From positions 10,201,226 through 10,265,225 of the forward strand of contig NC_087074.1 in NCBI RefSeq assembly GCF_026151205.1: DNA of 64,000 nucleotides. Direction: 5' to 3'. The translations under genes and the position numbers were made by a program. The stretch is from Bolinopsis microptera (Eukaryota; Ctenophora; Tentaculata; Lobata; Bolinopsidae). Position 1 is the first letter of the stretch; each line of letters begins with the position of its first letter. The notes beneath the pieces were generated by a model. The model did no database searches, had not been told where the DNA came from, and saw only the letters and a list, made by a program, of their open reading frames with translations. Below are positions 21,865 through 33,800 of the stretch, one piece after another.

Positions 21865-24800
21865 CTGAAATGAAGGGAGTTTAGTAATTGGATGGAGAAA
21901 TTGTTCATTTTGGGCAATGATACTTAATATGAATTATGCTTGGAATAGACAAATTATCAAGATAATAGGCAGATGGTAAGTCTGAATATGGAATATGAAT
22001 CATGCTTCAAAAGATAATTTAAAAAAGTTACGTACATTTTTGTTGGGCTCTCTGTTTTCATCCCAAATGTTCGTTGTTGTAAGTTTTTCAGACTCGGTTG
22101 AATTGTTATTGCCAGGAGTAGAACACAGATTTTGTCTATTTGCGATAGGATTAGGGGATATATTCTGCGAGCAATCGATGGGGACAGAGGTTGAATTCTG
22201 CGAACAGGCAACAGGAGCAGGAGAAACGTTCTGCGAACAGGCGACAGGAGCAGGAGAAAAGTTCTGCGAACAGGCGACAGGAGCAGGAGAAACATTCTGC
22301 GAGCAGGTGACAGGAGCAGGAGAAACGTTCTGCGAACAGGCGACAGGAGCAGGAGAAACGTTCTGCGAACAGGCGACAGGAGCAGGAGAAACATTCTGCG
22401 AGCAGGCGACAGGAGTAGGAGAAACATTTTGCGAACAGGCAACAGGTTTGGAGAAAAGATTCTGGGAACAGACAACAGGAGCAGGGGTTACATTCTGTGA
22501 GAATGCAGCAGAAGTAAGGGTCGAATTTTGTGAGAAGGCGTCTGAACCCAGGGATGGATTTTGAGAATTCGTGACAGGCGCAGTGTCCCTAATCTGATGA
22601 AAGATAAAATTAGTATTTTAACTATAAAGTGCCCAAGTTTAATCGTATTTGAAATGTTGTCGCTTAAATAGATCTAAAAAATGTGAGAGAAAGGAATTGA
22701 AATCATAAATAGAATTTGTCGGTGTAACCACTGACCTTTTTTAAACTGCTGACAGCAACAGTAATCAACTCGTGAAGTAAGGTGGCAGTCAGAAAGTTGA
22801 CGGACGTAGCTCTCTCCTCTAGTCTTATCACAGCTGCCCTAATAGCTAGTTCTGAGGTTGTTTTGACAGAGGCAACCATCAACATCTGATGCAAAACTTG
22901 TGAAATGCCTCGAGCCATCAGAATAACAGATTTGTTGGGATACACGGTAGTATGTTTCTGGTCAGATGGGGATGATGCAGGAGGAGGAGAGGTCTTGCAA
23001 TGAAAGGTAGCAGGATGTTGACGGGTGGTCAATGTGGACGATGTTGAAGCCAACTCCTCGGGGGACGCTTTTCTGCTGGAAACATATGGCACTACTGAAA
23101 CATGGTCCATTCTTGTGTTGGAAATAGATGGCACTACAGAAACAGGATCCATTCTTGTGCTGGATACAGATGGCAATACTGAAATATGGTCCATTCTTGT
23201 ATTGGATACAGATGGCACAACTGAAACACGGTCCATTCTTGTGCTGGAAACAGATGACACTACTGAAACATGGTCCATTCTTGTGCTGGAAACAGATTGC
23301 ACTACTGAAACAGGGTCCATTCTTGTGCTGGAAAAAGATGGCACTACTGAAACATGGTCCATTCTTGTGTTAGATACATAAGCATGGTTTGGTCCTGTGC
23401 TGGACCCAGATGCTGTATCAAACAGCTCATCAAGGAAGAGAGTGGCAGAAAAAGGAGTTGTTTGTGAAATTTCCTGCGAAACAGCATTTGTAGTGGAAGT
23501 CATGCTTTTTCCCTCTGAAGATGTTTGGCTCGAAATAAGTTTATCGAGAATTTGAGTGTTGTTGCTGTCAGGGCCAAAGTTTTCACTTCCCTGAGATACA
23601 GGTAATGCCATACGATTGTAGTTCCCTACGTCCCTGAGTTCAGACGATGTCTGAGACGCAGGTTTCTGAGTAACAAACACGTCATCTTCATCACCATCCG
23701 AGTCAAACAGCGAAGAATAACTATCAAAGATGGTGAAACTTTTGATGTTATGATTCGCTTGGTTCTTACTTTTTCGAGGTAAGCCGGATCTGCCCGAAGC
23801 GGACGTTTGTTTAGCATCTGATGTTGAAATATCATCATTCTTTAGTTGAGGTTTTAAAGATGTTTCCTCATTCTTTATAACATTACCAAGCGATGGAATT
23901 GATACCGTGCTAGCCGGTGAGGCCACCTTTTCGAACGGATGCTGAGTTGGAGTCATTGTTAACTGGAAAGGGATTGTTGGAATAGTCTTGACAATGTCGT
24001 TTGATTTTGGGGCCATACTACTCGTTTCCACTGAGTGGAATTTCCTGATGATGGAGTCATTCTTCTGGGAAACAGTTTCAGTGGGACAGGATATACTTTG
24101 CTCAAAAGGTGGCACCACAGACGTTTTGGGAAGAGTCAAATGATTGGATGGTGCTATACCGTCTCCAGTAAGACTAAAAGAAACATGATTTGTGCAAGCT
24201 GATATGGATGTCAAGGGCCCATTAAGGGTGGATGGGCCAATGGGTTTATTGCTACCAAAAACAGGGATAGAAGTTGATGACATTTGAACGGGAAGAAGCG
24301 GCGTAGTAGGTAGACTGCACTGAGCAGGACTGGGTAGATCAGAAACTTTCTGGTTTGTAGCACTGTACGGATACTCTGCAAATGTCTTGGAAAAATCCGC
24401 TGACGAATCCGTATTTGAGGGAACATCTACTTCCGTAATGAATTGAACCGGAACAGAGTTCTTAGTGGACGGATTACATGCAGAGTTAGGCGTTATTATG
24501 ACTGAATTCCCTGCTTGGACCGCGGTGTATATCGATGACATCGGAGGATCTGGTTTTGGTCTTTTTCTTGACGGCACAGACTTGGTTGGTCTCTTCAATT
24601 GCTTCTTCTTCTTCTCCTGATTTTTTACGATGACTGCTTTGGCCATTTTACGGTTCACTGGAATCTTTTTTATCTTCTTCTTTTTTATGTCTTGAATAAA
24701 AGGACCCATCATAGCAAGATTAAAAGGTTCCAGCGGTTGGGAAATTATCTTTTTCGTGGGTTTTAATTCAGCGTCAAACTTCGGCTGGGCACTTGACGTG

Positions 24801-27800
24801 GCCTTAATCAACACAGTTTTTGAGGAAATTGGTACTTCAATTAAATTCGATACAGGCTCCTTATTTTTTGTTAGTGTTGAGGATTCTTGCGGAGAAGCAA
24901 AAACTTCAAAAGGAGAAGACAAAGAGTTTAAAATAGGCGGTATAACTGTTTCCTTCCCAGAGGAGGAGATATTCCTCTCTTCTTGGTCTATCAGCAAACT
25001 GAGGGATTCAAATTCCTTATTGGTAACCAAGGATTTCCCAGAGTTTGAACGCAGAGGAGGTTGTTCTTTTTCTTTCAGGACAGCGGGACTCGCTGCAATG
25101 TGGGCTGAAATGCCCCTCCCGTCTTGGTTCATTAAACTTCGGAGTGATTCCAATTCTTGATCAGTAACAGAAGTTTGTCGAGAGTTTGAACGCGGAGGAA
25201 GCTGCTCTGTTATCTTGCCTCCAGCAGGACTTGCTGCCACGTGTGCAGTTATCCGCTCTATATTCGAGTCAGGTTTTTGGGACTCAGTCGAGTCTTGCTC
25301 TAGAACTTTTTTCAGATTATTTTTAGCACTTGTTTCGACTGAATTCTCCGAGCTAGACGAAGTGCCACGTGAACTTAGGTCCGTCGTATTCCCGGCACTG
25401 TTCAGGCTGGTTACTTGACTTGAACTAGATCCATCCAACTGTTCGGAATTTGAAATGGAGCCAGCTGATGACAATCTTTGAATTTGTTCATTACCATAAG
25501 ATATGAGGTGCTGTACCACTTCACGGTCTATTACAGGATTCCCCTGGGCCCGTGTCTGTTGCAAGAAGTCGTACAGTCGCATGTACAGGCCTCGTATCTG
25601 ATCTGAACTGATGTTGCTGACCAAATCTCCAGATGGTAGTTGCGGAGGATGTTCAAGAAAGGGGTTTGGAGGGATAATAGTGGTGTTTTCTACTATTTCA
25701 GAACGTTCCTGTGGACTAGCTTCAGACTTAACAGGGCGTGTCGAGCACACAGGAGACTTTTTAAGCTTGGAAGATGGCTTGCTAGTGTTGTGTGTCCAAC
25801 TTGAAGAGGGACAGTCAGGGATACTCCGCAAAGGATCAGAGTCCATATCTCTAGCTTTCTGAAGAGGTGGCAGTGACGTCATCAAGGCACTGTGATTGAC
25901 AGTGACGTCACGAGGGGTCATGAGGGGAGGTGGAGAGTAGGATTGTAGACGAGGAGTTTTCTTGACGAGAGGCGACATTTGCAAGGGGGGCGGGCTACAC
26001 ACTGGGTACGCCATGTTGTGATTCAAGGGCTGAACGGTGTTGACTGGTCTGATGGGAAGTGTAGGAGGTGGTACTGGAGGTGGTGATGGTGTGTGAACTG
26101 ATCTAGTCTCTTCTGGTATCAAAGCCTGGTCAGAGGAACAGTTACTTGCGTCTGAAAACTCTTTAGGCACTATTGGGATTGGCTTTTTTATAATTGAAAC
26201 CGTACACTTCTTAGCCACAAATGATTTAGAGGTTTTTGGAGGTTTCGGTGGCGATCGGTGGAGCTTTCTACGTTTCTTTGGAATCTTTTTCTGAAATGAA
26301 AAACGAAAATTAAACTTCCGGTAAATCTTATCGAAGGCAGAAGACGTTTCCCTGAATTTTGTAGGGGATTTTGTAGGGGATTTTGCGCGTCGCACGTACG
26401 TTACAATATTTATAATTGTAGAATTTACAAGGATAAGATTTTAGAGGTCTCACTAAACTGCTCGTATTTAGACACAATAAGATATAAATATAACCGATAA
26501 CTAAATAACACGTAACCCCACTCAGGCCGCCCATCCCAAAATAGCTGAAGTCCCCTAAAATACAGACTGAGAATCTTTACCCCTGTAGGGGATTTCAGTT
26601 CCGTGGTATTTGGAACATGATTTGGTGAGTAGATATGAAGAACCTGACCCAAACAATCAGAAAAACCAAGTTTCGACCTCTTGACCCACTCAGGCCAGTC
26701 ACAGGAACAATGCACAACTATTTGTAGGGGATTTGAAAACCGTGTCAAATCCCCTACAAATCCAGACTGAGAATCTTTACCCCTGTAGGGGATTTCAGTT
26801 CCGTGGTATTTGGAACATGATTTGGTGAGTAGATATGAAGAACCTGACCCAAACAATCAGAAAAATCAAGTTTCGACCTCCCAACCCACTCAGGCCACTC
26901 CCAGGGGCCACGCCCATCCCAAAATAGCTGAAATCTAGGTAAAATAAAGATCGAAAATCTTTACCCCTGTAGGGGATTTATGTTCCGGGGTATTTGGAAC
27001 ATGTTTAGGGTTTTAAATAGTTAGTACCTGTCCCAAACCATCAGAAAAATCAAGTTTCGACCTCCCAACCTACTCAGGCCGCTCCCAGGGGCCACGCCCA
27101 TCCCAAAACAACTTAAATCCAGGACAAATCAAGATTGAAAATCTTTACCCCTGTAGGGGATTTATGTTCCGGGGTATTTAGAACATGTTTTTGTGTAAAA
27201 ATGGGTAGTACCTGTCCCAAACCATCAGAAAAATCAAGTTTCGACCTCCCAACCCACTAAGGCCACTCCCAGGGGCCACGCCCATCCCAAAATAGCTGAA
27301 ATCCAGGTAAAATAAAGATCGAAACTCTTTACCCCTGTAGGGGATTTATGTTCCGGGGTATTTGGAACAAGTTTAGGTGGTTAAATAGTTATTACCTGTA
27401 CCAAACCATCAGAAAAATCAAGTTTCGAACTCCCAACCCACTCAGGCCACTCCTAGGAACAATGCACAACTATTTGTAGGGGCTTTGAAAACCGTGTCAA
27501 ATCCCCTACAAATCCAGACTGAAAATCTTTACCCCTGTAGGGGATTTATGTTCCGGGGTATTTGGAACATGTTTAGGTGGTTAAATAGTTAGTACCTGTA
27601 CCAAACCATCAGAAAAATCAAGTTTCGACCTCCCAACCCACTCAGGCCACTCCCAGGGGCCACGCCCATCCCAAAATAGCTGAAATTCAGGTAAAATCAA
27701 GATCGAAAATCTTTACCCCTGTAGGGGATTTATGTTCCGGGGTATTTGGAACATGTTTAGGGTTTTAAATAGTTAGTACCTGTCCCAAACCATCAGAAAA

Positions 27801-30800
27801 ATCAAGTTTCGACCTCCCAACCTACTCAGGCCACTCCCAGGGGCCACGCCCATCCCAAAATACCTGAAATCCAGGTAAAATCAAGATTGAAAATCTTTAC
27901 CCCTGTAGGGGATTTATGTTCCGGGGTATTTGGAACAGGTTTAGGGGTTTAAATAGTTAGTACCTGTCCCAAACCATCAGAAAAATCAAGTTTCGACCTC
28001 CCAACCTACTCAGGCCGCTCCCAGGGGCCACGCCCATCCCAAAACAACTTAAATCCAGGACAAATCAAGATTGAAAATCTTTACCCCTGTAGGGGATTTA
28101 TGTTCCGGGGTATTTGGAACATGTTTTTGTGTAAAAATGGGTAGTACCTGTCCCAAACCATCAGAAAAATCAAGTTTCGACTTCCCAACCCACTCAAACC
28201 ACTCCCAGGGGCCACGCCCATCCCAAAATAGCTGAAATCCAGGTAAAATCAAGATTGAAAATCTTTACCCCTGTAGGGGATTTATGTTCCGGGGTATTTG
28301 GAACATGTTTTTGTGTAAAAATAGTTATTACCTGTACCAAACCATCAGAAAAATCAAGTTTCGACCTCCCAACCCACTCAGGCCACTCCTAGGAACAATG
28401 TGCAACTATTTGTAGGGGATTTGAAAACCGTGTCAAATCCCCTACAAATCCAGACTGAGAATCTTCACCCCTGTAGGGGATTATGTTCCGGGGTATTTGG
28501 AACATGTTTAGGGTTTTAAATAGTTAGTACCTGTCCCAAACCATCAGAAAAATCAAGTTTCGACCTCCCAACCTACTCAGGCCACTCCCAGGGGCCACGC
28601 CCATCCCAAAATAGCTGAAATCCAGGTAAAATCAAGATTGAAAATCTTTACCCCTGTAGGGGATTTATGTTCCGGGGTATTTGGAACATGTTTTTGTGTA
28701 AAAATGGGTAGTACCTGTCCCAAACCATCAGAAAAATCAAGTTTCGACTTCTCAACCCACTCAAACCACTCCCAGGGGCCACGCCCATCCCAAAATAGCT
28801 GAAATCCAGGTAAAATCAAGATTGAAAATCTTTACCCCTGTAGGGGATTTATATTCCGGGGTATTTGGAACAAGTTTAGGTGGTTAAATAGTTATTACCT
28901 GTACCAAACCATCAGAAAAATCAAGTTTCGACCTCCCAACCCACTCAGGCCACTCCTAGGAACAATGCGCAACTATTTGTAGGGGATTTGGAAACCGTGT
29001 CAAATCCCCTACAAATCCAGACTGAGAATCTTTACCCCTGTAGGGGATTTATGTTCCGGGGTATTTGGAACAGGTTTAGGGGTTTAAATAGTTAGTACCT
29101 GTACCAAACCATCAGCAAAATCAAGTTTCGACCTCCCAACCCACTCAGGCCACTCCCAGGGGCCACGCCCATCCCAAAATAGCTGAAATCCAGGTAAAAT
29201 AAAGATCGAAAATCTTTACCCCTGTAGGGGATTTATGTTCCGGGGTATTTGGAACATGTTTAGGGTTTTAAATAGTTAGTACCTGTCCCAAACCATCAGA
29301 AAAATCAAGTTTCGACCTCCCAACCTACTCAGGCCACTCCCAGGGGCCACGCCCATCCCAAAATAGCTGAAATCCAGGTAAAATCAAGATTGAAAATCTT
29401 TACCTCTGTAGGAGATTTATGTTCCAGGGTATTTGGAACATGTTTTTATGTAAAAATGGATAGTACCTGACCCAAACCATCAGAAAAACCGAGTTTCAAC
29501 ATCTTGACCCACTCAGGCCGCTCCCAGGGGCCACGCCTAACCCAGAAAAGTTACAGGGGGTGGGGCAAAAGTAACGTTACATACGTTGTGTCTTATAGTT
29601 TATACCACCACCGTGTTTCATATTATGGACCTGTAAATTTGCAGATGGCATGCTGTAACTATTACGTCCATATGCATATAATATTAAATCACCTATATTG
29701 TTCTTTCCGGACATGCTAGACGCCCATTTATTTCAGATTACTGTAGATAGTTAATTGGTGCATCTGATCTGAAAAATTGAGGCCAAACGGATTTGAAATG
29801 ACGAAGTTATCAAGCATTTTATGTATCTCGTTAACAAAATTGATTGGGTGATTATGTGATAGGACACCTTAATTGGGTTCCCTTGCTATTTAACGGGGTC
29901 GCCTAATCACCTGAACAGGTAATCCAATCACCTGATCACACGTAATTAATAAACTCGTTATGCCTCGTATCCCGGTCAAATGAGAAGCTACAACTCTCAT
30001 TTTTTCAGATCAAACGTAATTTGAATGGCCAAATACAATTCCATAAAGTTTGGCTTGATCTGATAATCAAAACTATCAAATAAATGCGATAATGAACCTT
30101 CATTCGAAAAAAATTAGCATGAGTATTATTTGATTTAACATATTCCTTGAATGAGTGGTAATAGTAAGTCATACCAAAAAGAATACCCCGGAACACAAAT
30201 CGAATACGGTGGTAAAGATTCTCAGTCTGGGTTTTAAGGGATTTTCAGATATTTTTGGATGGGCGTGGCCCCAGGGAGTTGCCTGATTGGGCTGAGAGGT
30301 CGAAAATTGATTTTTTTTAATGGTTTGGGGCAAATACCAACAATTAAACCATCTTAACAAATTCCAAATACCCCGGAACATAAATCCCCTAAAGGGGTAA
30401 AGATTCTCAGTCTGGATTTCTAGGGGATTTGACACGGCTTCCAAATCCCCTACAAATAGTTGCGCATTGTTCCTGGGAGTGGCCTGAGTGGGTCAAGAGG
30501 TCGAAACTTGGTTTTTATGACTGTTTGAGCCAGGTACTACCTATTAAACCACCTAAACATGTTCCAAATACCCCGGAACATAAATCCCCTACAGGGGTAA
30601 AGATTTTCGATCTTGATTTTGCCTGGATTTCAGCTATCTTGGGATGGGCGTAGCCCCTGGGAGTGGACTGAGTGGGTTGGGAGGTCAAAACTTGATTTTT
30701 CTGATGGTTTGGGACAGATACTAACTATTTAAACCCCTAAACCTGTTCCAAATACCCCGGAACATAAATCCCCTACAGGGGTAAAGATTTTCGATCTTGA

Positions 30801-33800
30801 TTTTACCTGGATTTCAGCTATTTTGGGATGGGCGTGGCCCCTGGGAGTGGCCTGAGTGGGTTGGGAGGTCAAAACTTGATTTTTCTGATGGTTTGGTACA
30901 GGTACTAACTATTTAACAACCTAAACATGTTCCAAATACCCCGGAACATAAATCCCCTACAGGGGTAAAGATTCTCAGTCTGGATTTGTAGGGGATTTGA
31001 CACGGTTTTCAAATCCCCTACAAATAGTTGCGCATTGTTCCTGGGAGTGGCCTGAGTGGGTCAAGAGGTCGAAACTTGGTTTTTATGATTGTTTGAGTCA
31101 GGTACTACCTATTAAACCACCTAAACATATTCCAAATACCCCGGAACATAAATCCCCTACAGGGGTAAAGATTTTTGATCTTGATTTTACCTGGATTTCA
31201 GCTATTTTGGGATGGGCGTGGCCCCTGGGAGTGGCCTGAGTGGGTTGGGAGGTCGAAACTTGATTTTTCTGATGGTTTGGGACAGGTACTAACTATTTAA
31301 ACCCCTAAACCTGTTCCAAATACCCCGGAACATAGATCCCCTACAGGGGTAAAGATTTTCGATCTTGATTTTACCTGGATTTCAGCTATTTTGGGATGGG
31401 CGTGGCCCCTGGGAGTGGCCTGAGTGGGTTGGGAGGTCAAAACTTGATTTTTCTGATGGTTTGGGACAGGTACTAACTATTTAAACCCCTAAACCTGTTC
31501 CAAATACCCCGGAACATAAATCCCCTACAGGGGTAAAGATTTTCGATCTTGATTTTACCTGGATTTCAGCTATTTTGGGATGGGCGTGGCCCCGGGGAGT
31601 GGCCTGAGTGGGTTGGGAGGTCTAAACTTGATTTTTCTGATGGTTTGGGACAGGTACTAACTATTTAAACCCCTAAACCTGTTCCAAATACCCCGGAACA
31701 TAAATCCCCTACAGGGGTAAAGATTTTCGATCTTGATTTTACCTGGATTTCAGCTATTTTGGGATGGGCGTGGCCCCTGGGCGTGGCCTGAGTGGCTTGG
31801 GAGGTCGAAACTTGATTTTTATGATGGTTTGGGACAGGTACTAACTATTTAAACCCCTAAACCTGTTCCAAATACCCCGGAACATAAATCCCCTACAGGG
31901 GTAAAGATTTTCGATCTTGATTTTACCTGGATTTTAGCTATTTTGGGATGGGCGTGGCCCCGGGGCGTGGCCTGAGTGGGTTGGGAGGTCTAAACTTGAT
32001 TTTTCTGATGGTTTGGGACAGGTACTAACTAATTAAACCCCTAAACCTGTTCCAAATACCCCGGAACATAAATCCCCTACAGGGGTAAAGATTTTCGATC
32101 TTGATTTTACCTGGATTTCAGCTACTTTGGGATGGGCGTGGCCTGAGTGGCTTGGGAGGTCGAACCTTGATTTTTATGATGGTTTGGGACAGGTACTAAC
32201 TATTTAAACCCCTAAACCTGTTCCAAATCCCTCCAAATACCCCGGAACATAAATCCCCTACAGGGGTAAAGATTTTCGATCTTGATTTTACCTGGATTTC
32301 AGCTATTTTGGGATGGGCGTGGCCCCTGGGCGTGGCCTGAGTGGGTTGGGAGGTTGAAACTTGATTTTTCTGATGGTTTGGGACAGGTACTAACTTTTTA
32401 AACCCCTAAACCTGTTCCAAATACCCCGGAACATAAATCCCCTACAGGGGTAAAGATTTTCGATCTTGATTTTACCTGGATTTCAGCTATTTTGGGATGG
32501 GCGTGGCCCCGGGGCGTGGCCTGAGTGGGTTGGGAGGTCTAAACTTGATTTTTCTGATGGTTTGGGACAGGTACTAACTATTTAAACCCCTAAACCTGTT
32601 CCAAATACCCCGGAACATAAATCCCCTACAGGGGTAAAGATTTTCGATCTTGATTTTACCTGGATTTCAGCTATTTTGGGATGGGCGTGGCCCCTGGGAG
32701 TGGCCTGAGTGGGTTGGGAGGTCGAAACTTGATTTTTCTGATGGTTTGGGACAGGTACTAACTATTTAAACCCCTAAACCTGTTCCAAATACCCCGGAAC
32801 ATAAATCCCCTACAGGGGTAAAGATTTTCGATCTTGATTTTACCTGGATTTCAGCTATTTTGGGATGGGCGTGGCCCCTGGGAGTGGCCTGAGTGGGTTG
32901 GGAGGTCAAAACTTGATTTTTCTGATGGTTTGGGACAGGTACTAACTATTTAAACCCCTAGACCTGTTCCAAATACCCCGGAACATAAATCCCCTACAGG
33001 GGTAAAGATTTTCGATCTTGATTTTACCTGGATTTCAGCTATTTTGAGATGGGCGTGGCCCCTGGGAGTGGCCTGAGTGGGTTGGGAGGTCAAAACTTGA
33101 TTTTTCCGATGGTTTGGGACAGGTACTAACTATTTAAACCCTAAACCTGTTCCAAATACCCCGGAACATAAATCCCCTACAGGGGTAAATCGATCTTGAT
33201 TTTACCTGGATTTCAGCTATTTTGGGATGGGCGTGGCCCCTGGGAGTGGCCTGAGTGGGTTGGGAGGTCGAAACTTGATTTTTCTGATGGTTTGGGACAG
33301 GTACTAACTATTTAAACCCCTAGACCTGTTCCAAATACCCCGTAACATAAATCCCCTACAGGGGTAAAGATTTTTGATCTTGATTTTACCTGGATTTCAG
33401 CTATTTTGGGATGGGCGTGGCCCCTGGGAGTGGCCTGAGTGGGTTGGGAGGTCGAAACTTGATTCTTCTGATAGTTTGGGACAGGTACTAACTATTTAAA
33501 CCCCTAGACCTGTTCCAAATACCCCGGAACATAAATCCCCTACAGGGGTAAAGATTTTCGATCTTGATTTTACCTGGATTTCAGCTATTTTGGGATGGGC
33601 GTGGCCCCTGGGAGTGGCCTGAGTGGGTTGGGAGGTCAAAACTTGATTTTTCTGATGGTTTGGGACAGGTACTAACTATTTAAACCCCTAAACCTGTTCC
33701 AAATACCCCGGAACATAAATCCCCTACAGGGGTAAAGATTTTCGATCTTGATTTTACCTGGATTTCAGCTATTTTGGGATGGGCGTGGCCCCTGGGAGTG

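Noticed and set aside
21995-22564. Plus-strand 189-codon frame with GAGETFCEQ repeats
   Set aside because: Antisense shadow of the 33-bp coding repeats; the minus frame NVSPAPVACSQ fits splice phases on both sides and leads into the MYND finger.
23025-25862. Plus-strand frames opposite the large exon, including a repeat-rich 118-codon one
   Set aside because: Shadows of the coding repeats and biased codons on the minus strand.
26291-26395. N-terminal extension MRRAKSPTKSPTKF of the large exon
   Set aside because: Lies upstream of a good acceptor and partly within the end of the foldback-like element (TTGTAGGGGATTT encodes SPTK); taken as intron read-through.
26425-31239. Repeated 67-143-codon frames in the 184-bp arrays
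   Set aside because: The same frame recurs with the unit and is broken at random; no start or domain. Part of the foldback-like element.
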